Under the pieces are notes generated by a model. The model made no database searches and was not told the origin of the DNA. It saw only the letters and a list, made by a program, of their open reading frames with translations. Positions 27,698 to 36,612 of a stretch of 64,000 nt of DNA are shown piece after piece. Source of the stretch: Bryobacterales bacterium. Its GTDB lineage: Bacteria > Acidobacteriota > Terriglobia > Bryobacterales > Bryobacteraceae. Location: assembly GCA_016713735.1 (NCBI GenBank), contig JADJOP010000001.1, positions 496,001 to 560,000 of the forward strand. The letters are read 5' to 3'. The stretch's first letter is position 1. Every line of letters begins with the position of its first letter. Made by a program: the position numbers and the translations under genes.

Positions 27698-29913
27698 TTA
27701 CTCGTTGTCGCGGATGACCTTTTGGAGGCGGCGGAGCTTGTTGCGGAGCTCGTCGCTGGCTTCGACGACCTGGTTGGTGTCGTAGATGACGCGTGGGGTC
27801 ATGAAGATGATGAGCTCGGTGCGTTCCTTGGAGTAGCTGCGGCTGCCGAAGACGGAGCCGACGATGGGGATGCGGTGGAGGCCGGGGATGCCGGCCGAGG
27901 AGGAGGTGTTGCTCTCGGTGATGATGCCGCCGATGGCGATGGTGTCGCCGTCCTGGACGGTGACCTGGGTTTGGACGTTGCGGCGGGAGAAGGAGGGCGA
28001 CTGGATGGAGCCGGGGGCAGGGGCCTGGGGAGAGCTGACTTCCTGATTGATGAGCATGGTGACGACGCCGCTGGGGGTGACGCGGGCATTGACGGAGAGG
28101 GTGACACCGGCGGCGCGGTTGGAGATGGTATTGGCAAAGACGCTGGAGCCGCCGCTTTGGACGCCTCCGGCGACGGCCTGGGAGGCGAGGGTGGGGACTT
28201 CCTGGCCGACCATGATGCTGGCGCCGATGCTGTCGGTGGCGATGACGCTGGGGGCGGAGATGACCTTGGTGCGGGACTCGTTTTCGGCCAATTGGAGGAA
28301 GGCGAGGAGTTCCTTGCTCTGACCGACGAGGGCGCCGAGGGAGAGTTGGGTGAAGCTGCCGTTGAGGTTGGCGAGGAGGCCCTTATCGGCGGTTGTGCGG
28401 CGCTGGAAGAAGGCGGCGACGCCGCTGGCGAAGGCACCCGTGAGGGAGACCTCAAAGATTTTGGCATCGACGAGGACCTGGCGGGGGGGGATATCGAGTT
28501 CCTTGAGGAGCTTTTCGATCTGGGACCATTCCTGGGGGGTGGCCTGGACGAGGAGGGTGTTATCGATGGGGTTGGGAATGATGCGCGGGATGCGCACGCC
28601 GGGGGCGCCCATGCCGCCCATGCCCATGTACATGCCGGACTGGTCAACGGCGCCGGTTTGTCCGGCGCCGGCGCCGGAGACGGCCTGGCCGCCCTGATTG
28701 AAGGCGGTTTGGCCGGGTTGGAGGAAGTTCTGCATGCCGCCGCCAGGGAAGCCCGCCATCCCCATGGCGGAACCGGACATACCGGCGGCATAGCCCATGC
28801 CGGACCCGGACATGCCGCCATAGCCGCCCATGCCGCCGCCATAGCCGCCGAAGCCTCCGCCCATGCCGCCCATGCCACCCATGCCGCCCATCATGCCCAT
28901 ACCGTACATGGGCATTCCGCCGTAGAGCATGGTGATGGAGCTGGCGAGGATTTCCGAGCGGCTGTATTTGACGCGGTAGATGTAGTTGCCGAGGCCGGAG
29001 GAGGAGACCTTCACTTCGGTGTCGAGCTTTTCGACCCACTTATCGAGTTCCTCGAAGACACCGGGGTTGGGGGCGACGGCGATGAGGATTTTGAGGCGCT
29101 CGACGGGGATGAGGCGGATGTGCGAGGTCTTCTCATTGAGGGAGATGGACTTGATGATGCCTTCGATTTCCTTGGCGAGGTCATCGGGGGAGCCGTGTTT
29201 GAGCTCGTAGGTTTTCACGCGCTGGTTGGCGAGGGTGTCGGAGTCAAACATGGAGATGAGTTCCATCACGCGGCGGGCGTTGCGGCGTGAGTCCATGAGG
29301 AAGAGGAGGTTGGCGGGGGTGTAGATGGTGACCGAGGCGCCGGCGCCGATGAAGGGTTCGACGAGTTTGCCGACTTCGGTGGCGGTGGCGTATTTGAGGA
29401 AGATGAGGCTGAGGACGGTGGACTCGTCTTCCTGGAGGGAGGCGGGGTCCTTGGACAGGGGGAGGGGGAGGCGGAGGGCGTCGCCGATGGGGACGATGCG
29501 CCAGATGTCGCCGACCTGGACCATGGTGGCGCCGTTGATGCGGAGGATGAGGTGGAGGAGTTCGCGGGCGTCCATGGTGCGGGGTTCGCCGTAGGTGGAG
29601 AGGGAGACCGAGCCGGAGACCTTGGGGTCGATCATGTAGTTGAGTTTGAGCTGGCGGCAGAGGATGTCGACGACCTCGACGAGGGAGGCGCGGGAGAGGT
29701 TGAGGTTGCCGGTGAGGATGGGAGCGGCGGTTTGGGCGGGGGCGGGGGCAGGATTGGCGGGCGGCGGAGGCGGGGCCTGCGCGGGCGCCGCTGGCTGAGC
29801 GGGGCGGCGGGGGGCTGGGCCGGGGCGGCGGCGGGTGTGGTTTGCTGCGCCTGGGGGAAGAGCGTTCCCAGGGTGAACTGAGCGCAGAAGACGATGGTGG
29901 CGAGACGCTTCAT
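27698..29913 (-). CDS. gspD: Type II secretion / type IV pilus secretin (one frameshift near N-terminus)
   Basis: About 738 aa from ATG at 29913 (GGAG upstream) with signal peptide MKRLATIVFCAQFTLGTLFPQA. One C must be added in the run at 29801-29804 to pass from AAAPAQPPAAP to AQPAAPAQAPPPPPANP. After a Pro/Ala linker come secretin N-domains (RASLVEVVDILCRQLKLNYMI, LIPVERLKILIAVAPNPGV, LLVQATPQEWSQIEKLL) and the C-terminal secretin pore (GQEVPTLASQAV, QTQVTVQDGDTIAIGGII, IPIVGSVFGSRSYSKERTEL). A Gly/Met-rich insert (about 28600-28925) interrupts the N-domain region. It forms the outer-membrane channel of the system encoded upstream. The symbol is used for family; the PilQ name is equally possible. 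Confidence 0.88.
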
Positions 29914-29919
29914 TCGCGG

Positions 29920-30483
29920 CTACTCCTGTGCCTTGCCGGGGGCGGATTTGGAGGCGGACTGGGCGGCCTGTTTGAGGGCGGCGGTTTCGTTTTCGTCGAG
30001 TTCGGCCTTCGGCTTGGTCCACTTGGAGAGGCCGAAGGGGGTTTTGCGCTGGAACTCGACGGTGTCGCCCTTGTCGATGGCGGTGAGGCCGGTGACGGGC
30101 TCTTCGGCGGGGACGTCGGAGGCTTCATATTTGGAGAAGCCGAAGGGGGTGCGGCGGTAGATGTAGGTGATGCCGTCCTTGTCGGTGGCGCGCCAGGCGT
30201 TTTTTTCGATTTGGACGGCGCCGGCGGGGAGGGGCGGGAGCTTGGGGGTGTAGACCTGGGTGACGCGGCCGTCGCCGGACATGGAGGGGTCGTTGGGGGC
30301 GTCCTTGGCGGCGGGGGAAGCGGCGGCTTTGGCCGGGGCGGGCTTGGCCTCAGGTGTCTTGGCGGCGGCTGTCTTGGCAGCGGACTTAGGGTCAGCTTTC
30401 CTGGCGGGAGCCTTCTGGCTTTGGGCCGCGCCGAGGGTAGCGGCGAGGCTGAGTGCGGCAATGGCAAACAGGTTCAATTTCAT
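29920..30483 (-). CDS. Small exported protein of the secretion operon, unknown function
   Basis: 187 aa. ATG at 30483 with AGGAG upstream and a signal peptide (MKLNLFAIAALSLAATLGAA). An Ala/Lys-rich low-complexity stretch (about 25-60) is followed by two copies of an RTPFG[FL]S[KR] motif (YIYRRTPFGFSKYE and VEFQRKTPFGLSKWT). These suggest a repeated small beta domain. It lies 7 nt from the secretin gene and 16 nt from the GspC/PilP-like gene, so it is part of the operon and may be a pilotin or secretin-associated factor. That role is inference. Confidence 0.7.
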   Translation of the reverse strand: MKLNLFAIAALSLAATLGAAQSQKAPARKADPKSAAKTAAAKTPEAKPAPAKAAASPAAKDAPNDPSMSGDGRVTQVYTPKLPPLPAGAVQIEKNAWRATDKDGITYIYRRTPFGFSKYEASDVPAEEPVTGLTAIDKGDTVEFQRKTPFGLSKWTKPKAELDENETAALKQAAQSASKSAPGKAQE

Positions 30484-30498
30484 ACGAATGGCTCCTTT

Positions 30499-31257
30499 TT
30501 ATTGGCCGGCTTTGACCCAGCGGCAGGTGGCGCCGAAGGGGCCTTTGGTGACGACTTTGCGCCAACCGCCCTGGACAGTGCCGGCAGGCGAGCTGTCGCC
30601 GGGGGCGCAGACGAGCATGTCGCCGGCGCCGGTGTCGATGCCGGGCAGTCCCGGGGTGGCTTCCGTCATCTTTTTGACGGCGTCGGGGTTGGTGGGCGGA
30701 TTCTTGTTGACGGGTTGCTGGGGCGGCGCGGCGGGGGCGGCGGCGGCCTGTTGCTGGGGGGGCGCTTCCTTGGGTTTGAGATCGGCAAGGGCCTTGGTGA
30801 AGGTCTTGTCTTCCCACTCGAGGGTGATGTCGTCCTGGCTGAGTTTGGAGATGAGGAAGGGGCCGACCTTTTCGCCGACGCGGTAGCCTTTCTGCTCGGT
30901 TTTGCCGGCTTCGGCGAGGAGGACGGTGGTGTCGCCGAACATGGAGATGACGCCGAAGGCGGCCGGGAAGGGGGGCACGGGCTTGGGCGGGTCGGGCGGT
31001 TTGACGTCGATGATCTCGTCGGGATTACGGTCCTTGGAGAAGAGGAGCTGTTGGGCGGCGGGCAGGTAGTTGGCGGCCTGGACGGGGGGGACGGCCTGGG
31101 CGGGGACGTGGATGGGGACCTGCTGGGGGCGGGGGCGCTGATTGATGACGGCGGCGTTCAGTTCAGCGGCTTTGCGCGAGGACTCGCGCCACTGGTAGCC
31201 GGCGGCGCCGAGGATGGCGACCAGGAGGAGGTTGAGCCAGATGAGTTTGCGGTTCAT
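30499..31257 (-). CDS. Inner-membrane GspC/PilP-like protein
   Basis: 252 aa. One N-terminal membrane segment (LIWLNLLLVAILGAAGY), a Pro-rich linker and a periplasmic domain with FGVISMFGDTTVLLAEAG and YRVGEKVGPFLISKLSQDDITLEWEDK. That pattern of short beta strands is the homology-region architecture of GspC and PilP, which connect the inner-membrane platform to the secretin. A low-complexity Gln/Ala/Pro segment follows, then a final small domain with Cys. Overlaps the next gene by 4 nt. Confidence 0.7.
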   Translation of the reverse strand: MNRKLIWLNLLLVAILGAAGYQWRESSRKAAELNAAVINQRPRPQQVPIHVPAQAVPPVQAANYLPAAQQLLFSKDRNPDEIIDVKPPDPPKPVPPFPAAFGVISMFGDTTVLLAEAGKTEQKGYRVGEKVGPFLISKLSQDDITLEWEDKTFTKALADLKPKEAPPQQQAAAAPAAPPQQPVNKNPPTNPDAVKKMTEATPGLPGIDTGAGDMLVCAPGDSSPAGTVQGGWRKVVTKGPFGATCRWVKAGQ

Positions 31258-31850
31258 AGCGAGCCGATCTCCTTGCGTTTGGGGACGAGGGAGCGGTTGA
31301 CGACGCCGCCGACGGTGAGGCGGACGGCCATGGTTTTTTGTTTCGGATCGCCGGCTCGGATATTGAGGTCGCGGGTGGCGATCAATTCGGGCTGGGCACT
31401 GATGTCGGCCAGGAGGTTGAGAAGCTGGACGATGCGGCAGTTGAAGTTGACGGTGACGACGGACTCGCCGTATTCCTTGCCGAGGGGTTCGACGGGGCCA
31501 AGGTCGGTTTGCTGGATGTCGATGGCGGGGGACTGGGCGCGGGCGAGTTTGCGGATGTGCTGGAGGATTTCAGCGGCGTTCTGCGGGGCGGTGGGCGATT
31601 TGTAGAGGCCTTTTTCGCGGAGGGCGAGTTCCTTCCTGGCTTCGTCGAGGACTTTTTGGCGGGCGGGGACAGTGGCGGCGAGGTCGCGGAGGCGGATGAG
31701 GCGGCGTTCGGCGGCGGGGATGGAGGTGGCGTCGGGGGCGACGACTTCGGCTGTGCCGTCGTTTTGCGGCCAGAGGTAGATGACGAGGAAGAGGGCGGCG
31801 CAGCCGGCGAGGAGGAGGAGGGCGCGGCGGTCGCGTTCGGTGAGGTTCAT
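31254..31850 (-). CDS. PilO/GspM-like inner-membrane platform protein
   Basis: 198 aa. Short cytoplasmic N-terminus, a single membrane helix (RALLLLAGCAALFLVIYLW), a coiled-coil-prone stretch (PAAERRLIRLRDLAATVPARQKVL) and a ferredoxin-like periplasmic domain (ESVVTVNFNCRIVQLLNLLADISAQPELIATRDLNI). This is the PilO/GspM layout. It works with the PilM/N-like fusion upstream and overlaps it by 4 nt. Confidence 0.8.
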   Translation of the reverse strand: MNLTERDRRALLLLAGCAALFLVIYLWPQNDGTAEVVAPDATSIPAAERRLIRLRDLAATVPARQKVLDEARKELALREKGLYKSPTAPQNAAEILQHIRKLARAQSPAIDIQQTDLGPVEPLGKEYGESVVTVNFNCRIVQLLNLLADISAQPELIATRDLNIRAGDPKQKTMAVRLTVGGVVNRSLVPKRKEIGSL

Positions 31851-33229
31851 TGTTCGACCCCCGTGCCCTGGCCTTCGCGGTTGGAGCGGAGGGTGAAGGT
31901 TTCGCCGCCGCCCTGGCGGGGCTGGACGCCGGCGAAGTCGGAGCCGGTGAAGAGGGCGGAGGCGTCGAATTTTTGCAGGAGGGGAGCGGCCTGGTCGGTT
32001 TCGCCCTGGAGGGTGAGGGTGGTGCGAGTGAGGACCATCTGGCTGGCCCAGGCGGGAGGCGAGATGAGCATGGTGGATTCGCGGATGGCGTCCATGTCGG
32101 CGAGGGTGCGGCGGCGGAACTGATCGAGGAGGGCGACGCGGGCGCGGGTGGCGGCGATCTCTTTGTCGATCTGTTCGGCGCGGCGGGCGCGCTGCTCCAT
32201 TTGGGAGATTTGTTCGTTGAGCTGGGCGAGGTAGCGGGCCTGCTGGCGCGATTCCTGGGTGAGGAGGAGATAGCCGGCGACGGAGAGGAGGAACAGGAGG
32301 ACGGCGGTGGGGATGTATTGGAGCTTGGAGCGGTTGGAGCGCTCGGCCTCGGGGATGAGGTTAGCTTCGAGCGAGAGGGCGGGGGCGGCGGAGGTGAGGG
32401 CGGCGGTGTAGGCCAAGAGAGAATCGGGGCCGAAATTCTCTAATGCGCGGAGGGGAGGCGGGGCGAGGCGTTCGGCGGCGTAGGGCTCAGTGGCGGGCTC
32501 GAGGCGGAGTTCGCTCAAGGCGGCGCGGCGGGCGAGTTCGTAAGGGGCTTCAAAGACTGTGGAGTAGACGGGCTTGGAGGGGGATTCGCCGTAGACTTCG
32601 AGCGAATCGCCGGCGGGGAGCATGGCGAGGAAGCCCGCGGGTTCAGGGGAGCGGAAGAGGCGCTGGGCGGTGTAGAGGACGGCGGCGGAGACGGTGACGG
32701 TGGCGACGGGGATGCCGGCTTCGGCGAAGAGGGTGCGGTAGCGGGCCATCGTTTCCTGGCGGGTGATGGCGACCAGGACGTTGGGCGTGGAGCCGAGGCG
32801 TGCCCAGCACCAGGCGGCTTCGTCTTCGGCGAAGGGATGGAGGCCTTCGATCTGGAAGGAGACGGCAGAGGGCATGTCCTGCTCTGCGACGCCGGCGAGG
32901 GTGAGATGGCGGACGATGACGTCGTGGCGGGGGAGGAGGAGAGCGGCGGCTGTTTTTTCGACGCCGAACTGGCGGGCGAAGGCGAGGTACTCGGCGCCCC
33001 ATTCAGCGGCGGGGCGTTCGTGGATGCCTTCGATGACGATTTGGCCGAGGACTTCGGCTCCGTTGGGACGGACGCGGGCGGCGACGGCGCGCAGGGAGTC
33101 GCGCTGGATCTCGATGCCGACGCCGGTGCCGATGGCGAGGAGTTTGCGCCAGCCGGTGGCGCCGACGGCGAGGGCGAGGCCGGGCATGAGGCCGCCGGTG
33201 AGTCCGAAGCCGAGGGGGGTTAGTTCCAC
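31847..33229 (-). CDS. PilM-PilN fusion (GspL-like) platform protein
   Basis: 460 aa. GTG start at 33229, overlapping the gspK stop by 10 nt. The cytoplasmic part is an actin-like PilM/GspL domain (GTGVGIEIQRDSLRAVAARV, MPSAVSFQIEGLHPF). One membrane helix (YIPTAVLLFLLSVAGYLLL, near 32290) is followed by a periplasmic PilN-like coiled coil and ferredoxin-like domain (QLNEQISQMEQRARRAEQID). Fusion of PilM and PilN into one GspL-type protein marks the cluster as type II secretion-like. An alternative start lies about 14 codons downstream (MPGLALAVG). Confidence 0.82.
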   Translation of the reverse strand: MELTPLGFGLTGGLMPGLALAVGATGWRKLLAIGTGVGIEIQRDSLRAVAARVRPNGAEVLGQIVIEGIHERPAAEWGAEYLAFARQFGVEKTAAALLLPRHDVIVRHLTLAGVAEQDMPSAVSFQIEGLHPFAEDEAAWCWARLGSTPNVLVAITRQETMARYRTLFAEAGIPVATVTVSAAVLYTAQRLFRSPEPAGFLAMLPAGDSLEVYGESPSKPVYSTVFEAPYELARRAALSELRLEPATEPYAAERLAPPPLRALENFGPDSLLAYTAALTSAAPALSLEANLIPEAERSNRSKLQYIPTAVLLFLLSVAGYLLLTQESRQQARYLAQLNEQISQMEQRARRAEQIDKEIAATRARVALLDQFRRRTLADMDAIRESTMLISPPAWASQMVLTRTTLTLQGETDQAAPLLQKFDASALFTGSDFAGVQPRQGGGETFTLRSNREGQGTGVEQ

Positions 33230-34272
33230 CAGGCGACCTCGGAGAGGGAGTTCGAGTCGAAGCGGAGGATTTCGTAAGGGCGGGTGGCGCGGTAATCGGA
33301 GAAGAACTTGACGGTGGCCGAGGCGGTGCGGCGGACGTCGCTGAAGCGGCCATCGGGGAGGCGGAGGCGGGCGGTGGCACGGACGGTGTAGCGGGTGTTG
33401 CCGCCGGCGCGGAGGCGGGAGGCGGCGGGTCCGGCGAGGGTGCGGAGCATGCCGAGGTCCTGGGTGCGGAGGGGGCGCATGCGGCGGAGGCGCATGATTT
33501 CGTCGACGCCCTGAGGAGGGACGCCGATGCTGAGGAGGAGGGCGGGTTCGGCGGTGTTGACGTCGAAGACGCCGACGGCGCCTTTGGGCGAGACGCAGTC
33601 GCGGAAGCCGCCGAGGCGGGTGAGGCGGCCTTGGGCGTCGCGACGATAGGTGCCGTAAAAAAGTTCGGGCGTCATGCCTTGTACGAAGAGGAGCTCTTCG
33701 GTCTCCTCTATGGACGCGTGGCGGGCGCGGAAAGACGGGAGGCGGGACAAATATTGCTGGTCAAAGGGGCCGAGGGCGCCGGGGGGAGCGGGGGTTCGCC
33801 AGTCGATGATGGCGGCGGCGATTTGCTGGGCTTGGGCGGGGTTAGCGCCGAGGGCGAGGAGGAGGCGCTGGATGTCGGCGAGGGGGGCTTCGTTGAGGCC
33901 GAGGCGGGCGGCGTCGGTGACGTATTCGGTGACGGCGACGCCGCTGGGGAAGTCCATGCGGGCGCCGGAGAGGCCGGGCTCGTAGAAGCGGGAGGTGCCG
34001 TCGGGGTTGCGCTGGGAGGGGCCCCAGAGGATGTGGAGGATGCCGCGGTGGACGGCGCCTTCGGCGAGGTATTGGGCGCGGAGGCCTTCGGAGAAGGTGG
34101 AGCTGCGGTCGATTTCGCCGCGGACGTTGATGGCGATGGCGAAGGCGATGGCGCCCAGGGCGGCGGTGAGCCAGAGGACGGCGAGGAGAGCACCGCCGCG
34201 GGGGGAGGCGCGCTTGCCTCGGCGGCTCGCAGCGCAGAGATTCGCCGCCGATGAACGCCGATGAACGCCGAT
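33220..34272 (-). CDS. gspK: Minor pseudopilin GspK (start codon not resolved)
   Basis: The conserved body begins about residue GGALLAVLWLTAALGAIAFAI (near 34200) and runs through WRTPAPPGALGPFDQQYLSRL, FDVNTAEPALLLSIG and ARLRLPDGRFSDVRR to the stop, which matches GspK. No ATG, GTG or TTG lies in frame between the gspJ stop (34277) and the conserved start. The stretch is instead filled by a dispersed 10-bp repeat (34241-34273). The end coordinate given is the first ATC in frame and is only nominal. Either a start codon is hidden by a base error or the repeat displaced it. GspK caps the pseudopilus tip. Confidence 0.72.
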   Translation of the reverse strand: MGVHRRSSAANLCAASRRGKRASPRGGALLAVLWLTAALGAIAFAIAINVRGEIDRSSTFSEGLRAQYLAEGAVHRGILHILWGPSQRNPDGTSRFYEPGLSGARMDFPSGVAVTEYVTDAARLGLNEAPLADIQRLLLALGANPAQAQQIAAAIIDWRTPAPPGALGPFDQQYLSRLPSFRARHASIEETEELLFVQGMTPELFYGTYRRDAQGRLTRLGGFRDCVSPKGAVGVFDVNTAEPALLLSIGVPPQGVDEIMRLRRMRPLRTQDLGMLRTLAGPAASRLRAGGNTRYTVRATARLRLPDGRFSDVRRTASATVKFFSDYRATRPYEILRFDSNSLSEVAWWN

Positions 34273-34273
34273 T
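34241..34273. repeat. Short dispersed-type repeat (ATGAACGCCG tandem)
   Basis: Two adjacent copies of ATGAACGCCG (34251-34270) lie within TTCGCCGCCGATGAAC... and continue into GATT. It sits exactly between gspJ and gspK. It resembles small intergenic repeats, and its spread elsewhere in the genome cannot be seen here. Confidence 0.5.
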
Positions 34274-34276
34274 GGG

Positions 34277-35039
34277 TTATTGCTGCGGCGGTGGGTCGAT
34301 GTCGTCATAGGGGTAGTTGGGGTCGCGGTTGACGCGGACGGACAGGGTGAGGGTCCGGAATTGTGGGCGCGAGGGGTCGGGGCGGAGGGGGGCCATGAGG
34401 ATGCGGATGGCGAAGGGGAGTTCCTTTTCGCGCCAGAAGGGGACCCATTCGCGGCGGTTGGTGCCGGGGACTTCGCGGAGGTATTGGAAGCCGGCGGAGG
34501 CGAGCTGATCGGCGAGGATGAAGGTGGCGGGGGAGGTTTGGGGCGGGGCGAGTTGGAGGAGGACGGCTCCGGTGGGCTGCGGCGAGACGCCGAGGCAGAT
34601 GGGTTGGAGGGAGGAGGGTCCGGCGTAGTAGATTTCGTTTTGGACGAGGCGGACGCCTTCGCCCTTTTCGCCGGGAACGATGAGGAATTCGAGGAGGCGG
34701 GGGTAGCCACGGGCGGCTTCGGTGAGGGAGTAGGAGCTGACGAAGCGGAGGAGGCTGGGTTCGCCCTGGAAGACGAGGGCTTTGACGCCGCCTTGCGGGG
34801 TGCAGGAGGCGAGGGCGGGGATGAGGCCGGAGATTTGGTTGTCGAGGATGCGGTGGACGCCGGCGATGCGGCGGTTGAGGTTCATGCGGGAGCTGGAGCG
34901 CTCCATGGCGTTGAGGCCGATGCGGAGGGCCATGAGGATGCCGACGGAGAGGAGGCCGAGTAGCGTCATTGCCACGTACGCCCGAGTGGGGGGGCGACGA
35001 TGTGGGGGAGGGCGGCCGAGGGAGCGTGAGGAGCCTCAT
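34277..35039 (-). CDS. gspJ: Minor pseudopilin GspJ-like (one frameshift; prepilin motif missing)
   Basis: About 253 aa when one G is dropped from the G7 run 34988-34994. The frame then opens from ATG at 35039, which overlaps the gspI stop (ATGA), through SPPTRAYVAMTLLGLLSVGIL and RSSSRMNLNRRIAGVHRILDN to the stop. Body features (QPICLGVSPQPTG, FWREKELPFAIRILM) fit GspJ. Oddly, the expected FTLLE prepilin-peptidase site is absent: the sequence runs RAYVAMTLL where relatives have a cleavage site about six residues longer. This is either an in-frame deletion or unusual processing. Confidence 0.7.
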
Positions 35040-35464
35040 TGCGGGGCTCCGGGGATGGGGGCTTTGGCGATGCGGTAGCCCTCGATGAAGGCGCGGCGGG
35101 GGGAGCGGCCGGAGCGCCAGGTGATTTCGACGGCGATGCGTTGGAGGAGGCGGCTGCCGGGTCCGGCGTTGGCGGCTTCGAAGCGGGTGATTTGGGCGCG
35201 CCAGGCGCCTTCGGGGAGGCCGATGGCGGGGTCGATGGGACCGGCGGGGGCTGCGCCTTCGGGGATGGAGGTATCGGCGAGGATTTCGTCGAGGAGGCGC
35301 TTGGCTTCGAGGGTGGCGCGGTCGCGTTCGCTGAGGCGGGAGGCGTTGGAGAGGGAGGTATTGATGGAGGCGAGGAGGGTGCCGATGGCGATGGCCATGA
35401 TGGTGGCGGCGACAAGAACCTCGAGGAGGGTGAAGGCTCGGCGGCGGTGGTTGCGGCGCGTCAT
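35036..35464 (-). CDS. gspI: Minor pseudopilin GspI
   Basis: 142 aa. The N-terminus has a canonical prepilin site, RRRAFTLLEVLVAATIMAIA, with Ala at -1 and Glu at +5, followed by the hydrophobic helix. SERDRATLEAKRLLDEILAD and ITRFEAANAGPGS follow as in GspI. It overlaps the gspH stop and the gspJ start by 4 nt each. Assembles with GspJ and GspK at the pseudopilus tip. Confidence 0.88.
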   Translation of the reverse strand: MTRRNHRRRAFTLLEVLVAATIMAIAIGTLLASINTSLSNASRLSERDRATLEAKRLLDEILADTSIPEGAAPAGPIDPAIGLPEGAWRAQITRFEAANAGPGSRLLQRIAVEITWRSGRSPRRAFIEGYRIAKAPIPGAPQ

Positions 35465-36120
35465 GGCTGGGCTCCGGGGATCACAGATCCGGGGGCAGGC
35501 GTTTCAACGACGGGGATGCCGGTGATGGGGTTGACGCTGACGATGCGGCGGAGGCCTTTGCGGTTGATGAGGAGGACGCCGATGCGGGGGACGGAGGCGC
35601 CGGGGACGAGGAGGATCTGGCGGAAGGGCTCGTCGGCGAGGGGGGGGGGGGGGAGGATGGCGGCGATGGTGATGCCGTCGGGGAGGGCGATGCGCTTTTC
35701 GGGGGCGGGTCCGGCGCCGCGGACGTAGAGGGAGTTGTCGCGGCGGGAGATGGTGAGTTCGATGGGCATCTGCTGGCGGTCGGCGCGCTGGAGGCACTGG
35801 TTGAGGACGCTGGAGATGGTGTCGGTGGCCTGGCGCATGCGGAGGGAGTCGATGCCCGAGGTGACGGCGGGGAAGCTGATGGCGGCGGCGAGGGCGATGA
35901 GGGCGACGACGACGATCATTTCGACCAGCGTCACGCCGCGCTGGCGGGCGCAGTGGAGGGTGACGCCGCGTTGGTTGGCGGTGGAGCGGCGCGGGGGACC
36001 GCTCGCTGACGCTCGCGGCTCTGTATGGGGGTTGTAGGTGGAGGTGGCGGGGGGGGGGGGGTGTGGGTGGGCGGGCGGTGTGCGCGCGGGGGCGCGTGCG
36101 CGGCGCGGGTGCGGGCGCAC
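35461..36120 (-). CDS. gspH: Minor pseudopilin GspH (N-terminus uncertain)
   Basis: The conserved part starts near 35940 with RQRGVTLVEMIVVVALIALA, a prepilin site with Gly at -1 and Glu at +5, and continues through SLRMRQATDTISSVLNQCL to GVLLINRKGLRRIVSVNP. The only standard start in frame is GTG at 36120. That adds a 50-residue Pro/Ala leader that translates GC-rich repeat DNA, so the true start is probably lost or misread. Just before the cleavage site the coding sequence shows a partial duplication (GVTLHCARQRGVTL). Confidence 0.75.
   Translation of the reverse strand: MRPHPRRARAPARTPPAHPHPPPPATSTYNPHTEPRASASGPPRRSTANQRGVTLHCARQRGVTLVEMIVVVALIALAAAISFPAVTSGIDSLRMRQATDTISSVLNQCLQRADRQQMPIELTISRRDNSLYVRGAGPAPEKRIALPDGITIAAILPPPPLADEPFRQILLVPGASVPRIGVLLINRKGLRRIVSVNPITGIPVVETPAPGSVIPGAQP
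35990..36060. repeat. GC-rich repeat with CGCTCGC-TGA-CGCTCGC core and adjoining G12 run
   Basis: Two CGCTCGC units separated by TGA at 36000-36016, about 30 nt upstream of a long G run (36049-36060). It lies between gspG and the conserved part of gspH. It looks like a small repetitive extragenic element and is a likely place for base-calling trouble. Confidence 0.5.
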
Positions 36121-36140
36121 GCTGGGCGCCCCCGGGAGCC

Positions 36141-36590
36141 CTATTTCCAGCTGAGGATGTCGGCATTGATGCCATCGCCGCCGGGTTGGCCGTCGGCGCC
36201 GAAGCTGATGAGGTCGGGCTCATCGCCGTGTTCGCCGGGGTAGCGGTAGGCGTAGTCGCGGCCCCAGGGGTCTTTGGGGACTTCCTTGGGCAGGTACGGC
36301 CCTTGCCACATGGGCATGTTGGGGGGCTGGGTGCGGAGGGCGGCGAGTCCCATTTCGGTGGTGGGGAAGGTTCCGGTGTCGAGCTTGTAGGCGCCGAGGG
36401 CGGTCATGAAGCCGTTGATCTGGGTTTTGGCGGCGGTGACGCGGGCTTTGTCGGCCTGGCCGAGGAAGCGGGGCAGGACGAGGGCGCTGAAGAGGGCGAT
36501 GATGGTGACGACCACGATCATCTCGATGAGGGTGAGGCCGAGTTGGGAGCGGCGGCGGCCGAGGCGGCGGCGGATCTGGATGAGCTGCAT
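36141..36590 (-). CDS. gspG: Major pseudopilin GspG
   Basis: 149 aa from ATG at 36590, chosen over the ATG at 36611 because GGAGAA sits 7 nt upstream. Prepilin site SQLGLTLIEMIVVVTIIALF (Gly -1, Glu +5), then QADKARVTAAKTQINGFMTAL, the GspG signature YKLDTGTFPTTEMGLAAL, and the calcium-site and C-terminal features of the family (DPWGRDYAYRYPG, ISFGADGQPGGDGINADI). It polymerises into the secretion pseudopilus. Downstream of gspF and upstream of gspH. Confidence 0.93.
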   Translation of the reverse strand: MQLIQIRRRLGRRRSQLGLTLIEMIVVVTIIALFSALVLPRFLGQADKARVTAAKTQINGFMTALGAYKLDTGTFPTTEMGLAALRTQPPNMPMWQGPYLPKEVPKDPWGRDYAYRYPGEHGDEPDLISFGADGQPGGDGINADILSWK

Positions 36591-36612
36591 TGATTTCTCC
36601 GGAGTAGCCATT

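Noticed and set aside
25472..31605. Long plus-strand open frames rich in Gly and Glu (for example 25472-27604, 27722-29290 and 29842-31605)
   Set aside because: They are antisense to well-supported genes and their composition is what one gets by reading high-GC coding DNA backwards. No start signals or domains.
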